Positions 53,697-61,314 of a stretch of DNA of 64,000 bases are shown here, in pieces. The DNA comes from Mycobacterium sp. OTB74 (GTDB lineage Bacteria; Actinomycetota; Actinomycetes; Mycobacteriales; Mycobacteriaceae). Under the pieces are notes generated by a model. The model ran no database searches and was not told where the DNA came from. It saw only the letters and a list, made by a program, of their open reading frames with translations. The stretch spans positions 62,001 through 126,000 of the forward strand of contig NZ_JARXVD010000019.1 of assembly GCF_029892685.1 (NCBI RefSeq). The letters run 5' to 3'. The first letter of the stretch is position 1. Every line of letters starts with the position of its first letter. The translations under genes were made by a program, and so were the position numbers.

Positions 53697-54020
53697 ATGG
53701 CAGCCGATAACGCCACGTACGCAATCGTCAAGACCGGTGGCAAGCAGTACAAGGTTGCCGTCGGTGACGTGGTCAAGATCGAGAAGCTGGACTCCGAGCC
53801 GGGCTCGTCGGTTTCGCTGCCGGTGGCTCTCGTGGTCGAGGGTGCGAAGGTCACCACCAACGCCGAGGCGCTGGCCAAGGTCGCGGTCACCGGTGAGGTG
53901 CTCGAGCACACCAAGGGTCCGAAGATCCGCATCCACAAGTTCAAGAACAAGACCGGTTACCACAAGCGCCAGGGCCACCGTCAGCAGCTGACGGTCGTCA
54001 AGGTCACGGGCATCAAGTAA
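53697..54020 (+). CDS. rplU: 50S ribosomal protein L21
   Basis: A 107-aa ribosomal protein bL21 that binds 23S rRNA. The family start ATYAIVKTGGKQYKVAVGDVVKIEKL and the C-terminal signature HKFKNKTGYHKRQGHRQQLTVVKV are intact. ATG 53697 is preceded by AGAGGAACACCAACG. It forms an operon with rpmA 18 bp downstream. The order rne-rplU-rpmA-obg-proB is conserved in actinobacteria. Confidence 0.97.
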   Translation: MAADNATYAIVKTGGKQYKVAVGDVVKIEKLDSEPGSSVSLPVALVVEGAKVTTNAEALAKVAVTGEVLEHTKGPKIRIHKFKNKTGYHKRQGHRQQLTVVKVTGIK

Positions 54021-54038
54021 GTAAGGGGAGCGAACGAA

Positions 54039-54296
54039 ATGGCACATAAGAAGGGCGCTTCCAGCTCTCGCAACGGTCGCGATTCAGCCGCGCAGCGCCT
54101 CGGCGTCAAGCGGTTCGGCGGCCAGGTCGTCAAGGCCGGCGAGATTCTGGTCCGTCAGCGCGGCACCCACTTCCACCCGGGCGTGAACGTCGGCCGTGGC
54201 GGCGACGACACCCTGTTCGCCACTGCAGCCGGTTCGGTGCTGTTCGGCACCAAGCGTGGCCGCAAGACGGTCAACATCGTCCCGGCAGAGGCTTAA
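54039..54296 (+). CDS. rpmA: 50S ribosomal protein L27
   Basis: An 85-aa ribosomal protein bL27 whose N-terminus reaches the peptidyl-transferase centre. The sequence MAHKKGASSSRNGRDSAAQRLGVKRFGG is canonical, without the cleavable extension seen in Firmicutes. AGGGGAGC precedes ATG 54039. A strong terminator lies 20 bp after the stop, so obg, though adjacent, probably also has its own promoter or depends on read-through. Confidence 0.97.
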   Translation: MAHKKGASSSRNGRDSAAQRLGVKRFGGQVVKAGEILVRQRGTHFHPGVNVGRGGDDTLFATAAGSVLFGTKRGRKTVNIVPAEA

Positions 54297-54316
54297 CCTT
54301 TCCTACGAGTGTGAAG

Positions 54317-54350
54317 CTGCCACGAGGTTTCGCCTCGTGGCAGTTTTTCG
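54317..54350 (+). terminator. intrinsic terminator after rpmA
   Basis: A perfect 11-bp stem, CTGCCACGAGG/CCTCGTGGCAG, with loop TTTCG, directly followed by TTTTTCG. Confidence 0.9.
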
Positions 54351-54370
54351 TTTGATGGAGAGGACGTCAG

Positions 54371-55846
54371 ATGGCACCCCGGTTCGTTGATCGTGTGGTG
54401 ATCCACGCGCGGGCCGGCAACGGCGGTAATGGCTGTGCGTCGGTACACCGGGAGAAGTTCAAGCCGCTCGGGGGCCCTGACGGCGGTAACGGCGGCAAGG
54501 GCGGCAGCATCGTCCTGGTCGTCGACCCGCAGGTACACACCCTGCTTGACTTCCATTTCCGCCCGCATGTCGACGCGCCCTCGGGCAAGCCGGGCGCAGG
54601 CAGCAACCGCGATGGTGCCGCAGGCAACGATCTCGAAGTGAAGGTGCCGGACGGCACCGTCGTCCTCGATGAACAGGGCCGGATGCTGGCCGACCTGGTT
54701 GGTGCCGGGACCCGTTTCGAGGCAGCGGCCGGCGGCCGCGGTGGCCTGGGCAACGCAGCGCTGGCGTCCCGGGCGCGCAAAGCCCCGGGCTTTGCGCTGC
54801 TGGGTGAGAAGGGCCAGGCTCGCGACCTCACCCTGGAACTGAAGACCGTTGCCGACGTCGGCCTCGTCGGATTCCCGTCGGCCGGCAAGTCCTCGCTGGT
54901 GTCGGCCATTTCGGCGGCCAAGCCGAAGATCGCCGATTATCCGTTCACCACGTTGGTGCCCAACCTGGGTGTGGTCTCGGCCGGCGACAACACGTTCACC
55001 GTGGCCGATGTCCCGGGTTTGATCCCCGGCGCGTCCGAGGGCCGCGGCCTGGGCCTGGACTTTCTGCGACACATAGAGCGCTGCGCGGTTCTGGTGCACG
55101 TGGTCGACTGCGCGACGCTAGAACCAGGCCGGGACCCGATCTCGGACATCGAAGCGCTGGAAGCTGAACTCGCCGCGTATACGCCCACCCTGCAAGGGGA
55201 TTCGACACTGGGCGATCTGGCCGAACGGCCCCGCGCGGTGGTGCTCAACAAGATTGACGTGCCCGACGCTCGCGAGCTGGCCGACTTCGTCAAAGAGGAA
55301 GTGGCTACCAAATACGGGTGGCCGGTCTACGAAATCTCTACCGTCAGCCGAGACGGCTTGCGCCCCTTGACTTTCGCGCTGTGGGGCCTGGTGGAGGCAT
55401 ACCGTGCTGCGCAACCGGTGGTGGCGCCCCGGCGGCCCATCATCCGGCCCATCGCGATCGACGAGAGCGGCTTCACCGTCGAATCGGACGGCGATGGCGG
55501 CTTCATCGTGCGCGGCTCGCGGCCCGAACGGTGGATTGCCCAGACCGCGTTCGACAATGACGAGGCGGTCGGCTATCTGGGGGACCGGCTGGCCCGCCTC
55601 GGTGTCGAGGACGAGTTGCTCAAGATGGGCGCCCGGGCCGGGTGCGCGGTCACCATCGGCGATGTCACTTTTGACTGGGAGCCGCAGACGCCCGCCGGTG
55701 TTGACGTGCAGATGTCGGGCCGCGGCACCGACGTCCGGCTGGAGCAGACCGACCGGGTGGGTGCCGCCGAGCGTAAGGCTGCGCGCAAGGACCGCCGCCG
55801 CCCCGGCGCGGATGAGCACGGTCGTCCTGTCGGGGACGACGAGTGA
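54371..55846 (+). CDS. obg: Obg/CgtA GTPase
   Basis: A 491-aa essential GTPase involved in 50S subunit maturation and stress signalling. The glycine-rich Obg fold (VIHARAGNGGNGCASVHREKFKPLGGPDGGNGGKGG) occupies the first 155 residues. The G domain follows with G1 GFPSAGKSSL, G3 DVPGLIPGASEGRGLG and G4 NKID. The C-terminal OCT domain (FDNDEAVGYLGDRLARLGVEDELLKMGARAG) and a charged tail complete it. ATG 54371 has GGAGAGG upstream. It overlaps proB by GTGA. Confidence 0.97.
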   Translation: MAPRFVDRVVIHARAGNGGNGCASVHREKFKPLGGPDGGNGGKGGSIVLVVDPQVHTLLDFHFRPHVDAPSGKPGAGSNRDGAAGNDLEVKVPDGTVVLDEQGRMLADLVGAGTRFEAAAGGRGGLGNAALASRARKAPGFALLGEKGQARDLTLELKTVADVGLVGFPSAGKSSLVSAISAAKPKIADYPFTTLVPNLGVVSAGDNTFTVADVPGLIPGASEGRGLGLDFLRHIERCAVLVHVVDCATLEPGRDPISDIEALEAELAAYTPTLQGDSTLGDLAERPRAVVLNKIDVPDARELADFVKEEVATKYGWPVYEISTVSRDGLRPLTFALWGLVEAYRAAQPVVAPRRPIIRPIAIDESGFTVESDGDGGFIVRGSRPERWIAQTAFDNDEAVGYLGDRLARLGVEDELLKMGARAGCAVTIGDVTFDWEPQTPAGVDVQMSGRGTDVRLEQTDRVGAAERKAARKDRRRPGADEHGRPVGDDE

Positions 55847-56952
55847 GCAAGCCCTCGGCGCATCGGGAGACCATCCGGACCGCGCGCAGCGTGGTCGTCA
55901 AGATCGGCACCACCGCTCTGACCACGCCCAGCGGCGTGTTCGACGTCGGCCGGCTTGCCGAGCTCGCCGACGCCATCGAGAAGCGGATGAAGGCCGGTTC
56001 GGATGTGGTGATCGTGTCCTCGGGCGCCATCGCCGCGGGCATCGAGCCACTGGGTCTGACCAAGCGTCCCGCCGATCTGGCCACCAAACAGGCTGCGGCC
56101 AGCGTCGGCCAGGTGGCGTTGGTCAACGCCTGGAGTTCGGCCTTCGCCCGCTATGACCGCACTGTCGGGCAGGTGCTGCTGACCGCTCACGACATCGCGC
56201 AGCGGGTACAGCACAACAACGCCCAGCGCACCCTGGATAGGCTGCGGGCGCTGCATGCGGTGGCGATCGTCAACGAGAACGACACGGTGGCCACCAATGA
56301 GATTCGCTTCGGTGACAACGATCGACTGTCGGCTCTGGTCGCCCAGCTGGTCGGCGCCGACGCGCTGATTCTGCTCAGTGACATCGACGGGCTGTACGAC
56401 TCAGATCCGCGAAAAGGCAACGCGCGCTTCATTTCAGAGGTCGCGGTGTCCGGGGATCTGGAGGGCGTGCAGGCCACCGGCGGCAGTCGGCTGGGGACCG
56501 GCGGCATGGCCTCCAAGCTGTCCTCGGCGCTGCTGGCGGCCGACGCAGGCGTGCCTGTGCTGCTGGCGGGCGCCAACGACGCCGCTGCCGCCTTGACCGA
56601 CGCTTCGGTAGGCACGGTGTTCGCCGCCCGCCCCGAACGGATGTCGGCGCGCCGGTTCTGGGTGCGCTACGCGGCCGAGACCACCGGCGCGCTGGTGCTG
56701 GATGCCGGTGCGGTGCGGGCCGTGGTGCAGCAGCGCAAGTCGCTGTTGCCCGCTGGGATCATCGGTCTGTCGGGGCGTTTCCACGGTGGGGATGTTGTTG
56801 AGCTGCATGGCCCGGACGGGTCGACGGTGGCGCGGGGTGTCGTGGCATTCGATGACACCGAGCTCGTGGGCATGATCGGCCGCTCCACCAGCGAACTGCC
56901 GGCCGAGATGCGCCGTCCCGCAGTGCATGCCGACGACCTTGTTGCCGTCTAG
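55843..56952 (+). CDS. proB: glutamate 5-kinase
   Basis: A 369-aa enzyme catalysing the first step of proline synthesis from glutamate. The amino-acid kinase domain has VVKIGTTALTTPSG, IVSSGAIAAGIEPLG, NENDTVATNEIRFGDNDRLSALVA and GTGGMASKLSSALLA. A C-terminal PUA domain (about 275-360) is present, as in proline-feedback-regulated enzymes. GTG start overlaps the obg stop (GTGA). In M. tuberculosis nadE follows directly; here a TetR/P450/IclR/sirtuin block intervenes. Confidence 0.96.
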   Translation: MSKPSAHRETIRTARSVVVKIGTTALTTPSGVFDVGRLAELADAIEKRMKAGSDVVIVSSGAIAAGIEPLGLTKRPADLATKQAAASVGQVALVNAWSSAFARYDRTVGQVLLTAHDIAQRVQHNNAQRTLDRLRALHAVAIVNENDTVATNEIRFGDNDRLSALVAQLVGADALILLSDIDGLYDSDPRKGNARFISEVAVSGDLEGVQATGGSRLGTGGMASKLSSALLAADAGVPVLLAGANDAAAALTDASVGTVFAARPERMSARRFWVRYAAETTGALVLDAGAVRAVVQQRKSLLPAGIIGLSGRFHGGDVVELHGPDGSTVARGVVAFDDTELVGMIGRSTSELPAEMRRPAVHADDLVAV

Positions 56953-56958
56953 CCTGTT

Positions 56959-57594
56959 CTAGTCGGCCGTCGTCGGTTTGAGATACATTGCACCCCAGAC
57001 GATTTCGGTGAGTGCGTCGGCAAGCTCGCTGTCGTAGTCGGGCGGCTTGTTCGGCAGATTCTGCTGCAGGGTTCGTTCCACCATCCAGCTCAGCGCGTCC
57101 GCGGTGGGGGCGGCCGAGAGATCGGCGCGTATGAGCCCGGCGGCCTGGCCGGCTGTGATGGTGGTGACCAACTGCGCGGCCATGCCCGCCATCAGGTCAC
57201 GGTAGACTTGGCCGACCTGCGGATCGTATGGCGACATCTCATTGAGCGCGACCAGCACCGGCTGATGAACGCGGTAGGCGGCGATGACGCCCGTCATCGC
57301 GTTGTGTACGTCCCGTGAAGTGGGGTGTTCCACAGACCACCAGCGCCGGGCGGCGGCGGCGAGGTCGTCGAACGCCTCCACGGCCAGTCGGCGCAGCAGG
57401 TGGCCCTTGTCTTCGAAGTAGACGTAGAAGCTGGCGCGGGAGATGCCGGCCTCGGTGGCCAGGCGGTCCACGCTCAGCTCGGTGAAACTGGCGCCGTCGC
57501 CCATCAGCCGACCGGTGGCGTCGAGCAGGCGCCGCTCCATCTGCTCGCGCCGCTCCTGGCGGTTGGCCTGCGGTTTTCGGGTGACCGAGGGCAT
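56959..57594 (-). CDS. TetR-family transcriptional regulator
   Basis: A 211-aa repressor. The N-terminal HTH is FTELSVDRLATEAGISRASFYVYFEDKGHLLRRLAVEAF (about residues 37-75), and the C-terminal ligand/dimer domain is helical. ATG 57594 has TACCCT at -12 to -7, fitting a leaderless start. It is divergent from a cytochrome P450 gene across 66 bp that contain a 17-bp palindrome, the likely operator. It most likely represses the P450 until a substrate or related lipid binds; the ligand is unknown. Confidence 0.9.
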   Translation of the reverse strand: MPSVTRKPQANRQERREQMERRLLDATGRLMGDGASFTELSVDRLATEAGISRASFYVYFEDKGHLLRRLAVEAFDDLAAAARRWWSVEHPTSRDVHNAMTGVIAAYRVHQPVLVALNEMSPYDPQVGQVYRDLMAGMAAQLVTTITAGQAAGLIRADLSAAPTADALSWMVERTLQQNLPNKPPDYDSELADALTEIVWGAMYLKPTTAD

Positions 57595-57600
57595 ACCAGC

Positions 57601-57606
57601 AGGGTA
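57601..57606 (-). promoter_or_regulatory. putative leaderless -10 box of the tetR gene
   Basis: TACCCT on the minus strand at -12 to -7 from ATG 57594. Confidence 0.4.
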
Positions 57607-57623
57607 GCCGACTGTCGCACGTA

Positions 57624-57652
57624 TTGACTAGACACTATGTCTAGACTTATTG
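57624..57652 (+). promoter_or_regulatory. P450 promoter with TetR operator
   Basis: TTGACT and TTATTG are separated by 17 nt. The palindrome CTAGACA-CTA-TGTCTAG (57628-57644) fills the spacer and overlaps the -35 end, the usual position for TetR repression. Confidence 0.6.
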
Positions 57653-57660
57653 TCAGCAGC

Positions 57661-58926
57661 ATGACTGTGTCCTCGATCACACCTGTTGAGCGGGTTTATG
57701 ACCCGGTTGATTTGTCCTCCCGGGCCTTCTGGGCAGGCAAGGCGGCTGACCGCGAGCGGTCGTTCGCACAGCTGCGTGAGCGGCGTCCGGTCAGTTGGCA
57801 CCGGCCGGTCGACGACGCGTTAATGTCCGACCCGAACGACCGTGGGTTCTGGGCGGTGACGCGGCACGCCGACATCGTCGCGGTCAGCCGCAACAACGAG
57901 GTCTTTCTGTCCGGTCAGGGGGTGATGTTCGAGAGCGTGCCGCAGGAGCTGCTCGAGGCGTCGCAGTCCATCCTGGCGATGGATGCGCCGCGGCACACCA
58001 TGATCCGCAAGGTCGTCCACGCGGCGTTCACGCCGCGACAGGTCCGCCGGATCGAAGACTCGATCAAGGTCAACGCCAAAGAGATCGTTGCGGAGTTGCG
58101 CGACGCCGGGAGCGGCGCCGATTTCGTCGAACACTGCGCCAAACAACTTCCACTGCGCACGCTTTCGGACATGGTCGGCATCCCCGACTCTCAGCGCCGG
58201 CAGGTCACCGATGCCGCCGACGCGCTGGTGTCTTGGGCTGACTCGGATTTTCTGGCCGGGCGCAACCCGCTGGAGGTGCTGTTCGCCAGCCAGATGTATC
58301 TGCATCAGGTAGCACTGGAGCTGGCCGAGCAGCGCCGTCGCAACCCCGGCGACGACCTGCTCAGCGCATTGGTCCAGGCCGAGGTCGACGGCGCCAAGCT
58401 CACCGACCAGGAAGTTGCGGCGTTCTTTGTGCTGCTGTCCGTCGCAGGTAATGACACCACCCGTCAGACGGCCACCCATGCGATGAAGGCCCTCAGCGAC
58501 TTCGGCGATCAACGGGCTTGGCTGACAGCAGATTTCGATGCGCGAATCGGCCTCGCGGTCGAGGAATTCATCCGCTGGGCCAGCCCGGTGATGACGTTCC
58601 GCCGCACTGCCGCAGTCGATTTCGAGCTGGGTGACTGCCAGATCTCAGCAGGCGACAAGGTTGTGATGTTCTACGAGTCGGGCAATCGGGACGCCGAGGC
58701 TTTCGAGCGACCCGAGCGGTTCGACCTGAGTCGGAGTCCCAACCCGCATGTCGGATTCGGCGGCGGCGGGCGCCATTTCTGCCTTGGCGCGCATGTGGCG
58801 CGGGCTCAGTTGAGGGTCATCTTTGGTGAGCTGTTGACCATGCTGCCCGATATTCAGGCTGGCGATCTGTCGCTGGTGCCGGGCAACTTCATCCATGCGG
58901 TCCGCAGCATGCCGGTCACCTGGTAA
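57661..58926 (+). CDS. cytochrome P450
   Basis: A 421-aa soluble haem monooxygenase. The I-helix oxygen-activation motif is VAGNDTTRQTATHA, ExxR is in VEEFIRWASPV, and the haem-binding loop is FGGGGRHFCLGAHVAR with the Cys thiolate near residue 374. The I-helix AGNDTTR is shared with mycobacterial sterol- and fatty-acid-oxidising CYPs (CYP124/125/142 type), so a lipid substrate is likely, but the CYP family cannot be fixed by eye. I chose ATG 57661; ATG 57637 falls within the operator and upstream of the expected transcription start. No ferredoxin partner is adjacent. Confidence 0.92.
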   Translation: MTVSSITPVERVYDPVDLSSRAFWAGKAADRERSFAQLRERRPVSWHRPVDDALMSDPNDRGFWAVTRHADIVAVSRNNEVFLSGQGVMFESVPQELLEASQSILAMDAPRHTMIRKVVHAAFTPRQVRRIEDSIKVNAKEIVAELRDAGSGADFVEHCAKQLPLRTLSDMVGIPDSQRRQVTDAADALVSWADSDFLAGRNPLEVLFASQMYLHQVALELAEQRRRNPGDDLLSALVQAEVDGAKLTDQEVAAFFVLLSVAGNDTTRQTATHAMKALSDFGDQRAWLTADFDARIGLAVEEFIRWASPVMTFRRTAAVDFELGDCQISAGDKVVMFYESGNRDAEAFERPERFDLSRSPNPHVGFGGGGRHFCLGAHVARAQLRVIFGELLTMLPDIQAGDLSLVPGNFIHAVRSMPVTW

Positions 58927-58944
58927 CGGTTCGCCGCTGGGAGA

Positions 58945-59748
58945 TCAGTCGGCCGGCGTCAGTCCCTGCTCGACGCAGCGGGTCGCGCGCAGCACTAGTT
59001 CTTCGATTCTGCGGCTGGGCGGGGCACCGTGCAGGACCGAGGTGACCGCTCCGGCGCATCTGCCGTCAGGCCACCACACCGGAGCTGCCACACAGCAGAT
59101 TCCCGGATACGCCTCCTCCTTCTCGACGACGACGGCCCGCTGGTCGCGGATACCGGCGCGCAGGCTCTCCCATTCGCGCGAGGACCAGCAGTCAGGTAGT
59201 TCCCCGTCGTTCGGACGTCGTGCGGCGTAGAGCACGCGCCCGGTGGCGGTGCGGGCAGTGGAAACGGGGCCGTCGGTAGCAAGCGTGCAGAGGTGGCCCT
59301 GGCGCGTGGTCGCGCAGATGACGGTCAGACAATCTTGATGAAGGATGCGTAGTGTTGCGCAGCCCCCCGATTGCACGGCCAGCGTGTGGACCGGCCCTTG
59401 GCCGGCCTGACGCAGTAGTGGATCGGGATGCCAACTGCGGCCTATGTGTCCCACCTTGGGACCTACGTAGTAGCGACGTGCCACGCGCTGGACTGCCCCG
59501 AGATGGACGAGCTGTTCGGCGAGGCGATAGGCAGAGCTCTTGGCCAGTCCACTGGTCCGAGCCAGATCGGTCAGACCTAATCCATGGTCGGCTGCGGCCA
59601 GCGACTCCAGCACTGCGAAAGCGCCATTGAGTACCGTTCGGCCAGCGGCCGGCATGCTTGCGGAGCTCAGGCTGTCCGCATTGTCCCGGCACGCAGTCTT
59701 CGGAAAGACGACGACGCCTTCATCGATTCCTGCCATGACTTGGGTCAT
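58945..59748 (-). CDS. IclR-family transcriptional regulator
   Basis: A 267-aa regulator. The winged HTH lies at about residues 35-95 (VLNGAFAVLESLAAADHGLGLTDLARTSGLAKSSAYRLAEQLVHLGAVQR), followed by an IclR effector domain with GGCATLRILHQDCLTVICATTR and a Cys-containing GICCVAAPVWWPDGRCAGAV segment. The N-terminal 33 residues precede the usual domain start and may be over-long; an internal ATG near residue 32 (MPAAGRTVLNG) is an alternative. It converges on the P450 gene, 18 bp apart. The target genes are not evident. Confidence 0.88.
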   Translation of the reverse strand: MTQVMAGIDEGVVVFPKTACRDNADSLSSASMPAAGRTVLNGAFAVLESLAAADHGLGLTDLARTSGLAKSSAYRLAEQLVHLGAVQRVARRYYVGPKVGHIGRSWHPDPLLRQAGQGPVHTLAVQSGGCATLRILHQDCLTVICATTRQGHLCTLATDGPVSTARTATGRVLYAARRPNDGELPDCWSSREWESLRAGIRDQRAVVVEKEEAYPGICCVAAPVWWPDGRCAGAVTSVLHGAPPSRRIEELVLRATRCVEQGLTPAD

Positions 59749-59834
59749 GCCATAACGCTAAAAGCGCACGGTAAACCTGTCTTGCGTAGTGGACTACCCG
59801 AATTGCCGAGCCTCCGCTCACCGCAGGTGCGAAG

Positions 59835-60155
59835 TCATTCCGATGGTTTCGAGGGTGTCGCCGGCGTTTCCACCCGGACGACCAACGCCAATTCTGCGGC
59901 GTCGGTGTAAATCAACCGCAACGGCCAGAACACCGCGGCGGGTTGAACAAACACACCCTCGAAGCTGCTGTCGGCGACGGGGACGGAACGCGGCGGGTAC
60001 AATTCAACGCAAAAGTCCAGGTCAGCGGCCTTTGCGCGGATGATCGCGCGGTCCAGGTCTGCGGCCTCGAACGGGCTGTCGTTGAGTCGGTCGATTGCTT
60101 CGCGACGGTCTTGGGTGCCGCGCCTCACATCAGCAATTTGGTTACGGACACTCAC
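59835..60155 (-). CDS. 106-aa hypothetical protein
   Basis: Open frame from GTG 60155 with protein-like composition: a helical N-terminus (TQDRREAIDRLNDSPFEAADLDRAIIRAKAADLDFCVELYPP) and a beta-rich C-terminus (FVQPAAVFWPLRLIYTDAAELALVVRVETP). Neither a ribosome site nor a leaderless -10 box is convincing. No homologue is recognised. It may be a genuine orphan or a gene fragment, as the surrounding 60-kb region looks degraded. Confidence 0.4.
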   Translation of the reverse strand: MSVRNQIADVRRGTQDRREAIDRLNDSPFEAADLDRAIIRAKAADLDFCVELYPPRSVPVADSSFEGVFVQPAAVFWPLRLIYTDAAELALVVRVETPATPSKPSE

Positions 60156-60425
60156 TCCATCTAAAACGTTTCATACCCAATATGGCCGGGAGCTGAACAC
60201 CGTGCCTGATGACACCGAGCTGGCCGCCGAAGCTGGCAATAAGCTGTGAAAGGGCTAGTGGTGCAGCAGTTTTCACTGGGTCCTGAAGATTCCGTGACAT
60301 CAGGCCGCACCGGAATCAACCCGCCGGTGCCGGTGATGTCCTCTCCTTCGTGTGAGTCACCGGTGCCGCGGGTGTCGGTCAACACACAATGTGCGTTGCA
60401 TCACAGCTGATTTCGACACTCAGTG
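60156..60425. other. non-coding stretch before the sirtuin gene
   Basis: No supported gene. A 16-codon frame from GTG 60202 is too short to judge. Several GCCGGTG/CACCGGT-type short repeats occur at 60310-60370. It may hold the terminator of the sirtuin gene, but no strong hairpin stands out. Confidence 0.4.
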
Positions 60426-61256
60426 CTACGCCGCCGGCGAACTCAGTTCGCCCGCCAACAGCACGAGCAGTTCCGAACAACCGCCGTCGACCTTGATCGC
60501 GGCCAATTCGTCGCCGCGGGTTGGACCGCGGTTGATTATTCCGATTGCCTTGCCAGCCGCCGCCGCATGGCGGACGAAACGGTAACCGGAATACACGGTG
60601 AGCGATGATCCCGCGACCAACAGCGCCTCGGCCGCGTCGACAAGCGAATATGCTTGCTGTACACGGTCTTTGGGTACACTGTCGCCGAAATAAACGATGT
60701 CTGGTTTGAGAATGCCGCCGCATCGCGGGCAGTCTAGAAAGCGGAATGCTGTGGTGTCCTCGACCACCGCGTCGGCGTCCGGGGCCACGGCAATGCTACC
60801 TACCCGTGTCGCCCGTGCGGTGAATCCGGGGTTCAGCTGCTCCAGCTCCTCGGCCAGTGCCGACCGGGTCATGGTGTACCCGCAGTCCAGGCAGACCACC
60901 CGGTCGTAGGAGCCATGCAGATTCACGACGTCCCGACTGCCGGCCTTGGTGTGCAGCAGATCGACGTTCTGGGTAATCACCCCGGTGACCAACCCCATGC
61001 GCTCCAGTTCGGCTACCGCGCGGTGGCCGGCATTGGGCTGCCGTCCCGCCATGTGCCGCCACCCGACGTGGTTACGCGCCCAGTACCGCCGCCGGAATTC
61101 GGGGCCGGATCGGAACTGCTGGATGGTCATCGGATTGCTGGGTGGCGAGTCCGGGCCGCGGTAGTCGGGGATGCCGGAGTCTGTCGAGATACCGGCACCG
61201 GTCAGCACCGCCAGCCGTCGGCCGGCCAGCAGATTGACCAGTTCAGGTGCCTGCAC
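60426..61256 (-). CDS. Sir2-family NAD-dependent protein deacylase
   Basis: A 276-aa sirtuin. The NAD-binding GAGISTDSGIPDYRG motif is near the N-terminus (STDSGIPDYRG is typical of the class II, SIRT4-like branch), followed by TQNVDLLH, catalytic HGSYDRVVCLDC and the zinc Cys pairs CLDC and CPRC, then LKPDIVYFGDSVP and GSSLTVYSGYRF. I favour GTG 61256 because TACTCT lies at -13 to -8 (one-nt leader); a TTG at 61307 would extend it by 17 residues into the nadE promoter. It is divergent from nadE, so NAD use and NAD synthesis share one intergenic region. Confidence 0.9.
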   Translation of the reverse strand: MQAPELVNLLAGRRLAVLTGAGISTDSGIPDYRGPDSPPSNPMTIQQFRSGPEFRRRYWARNHVGWRHMAGRQPNAGHRAVAELERMGLVTGVITQNVDLLHTKAGSRDVVNLHGSYDRVVCLDCGYTMTRSALAEELEQLNPGFTARATRVGSIAVAPDADAVVEDTTAFRFLDCPRCGGILKPDIVYFGDSVPKDRVQQAYSLVDAAEALLVAGSSLTVYSGYRFVRHAAAAGKAIGIINRGPTRGDELAAIKVDGGCSELLVLLAGELSSPAA

Positions 61257-61302
61257 GCTGTCGAGAGTAGGCCGCTTGGCCGAATAGCGGTGAGCGCGGT
61301 GC

Positions 61303-61308
61303 GACAAT
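61303..61308 (+). promoter_or_regulatory. putative leaderless -10 box of nadE
   Basis: GACAAT at -12 to -7 from GTG 61315, with no ribosome site. Confidence 0.45.
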
Positions 61309-61314
61309 CGGGAT

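Noticed and set aside
60426..61256. Sirtuin gene as part of a Sir2-based defence system
   Set aside because: Its sequence is an ordinary class II deacylase with zinc finger, next to nadE, with no partner defence gene or AT-rich context.
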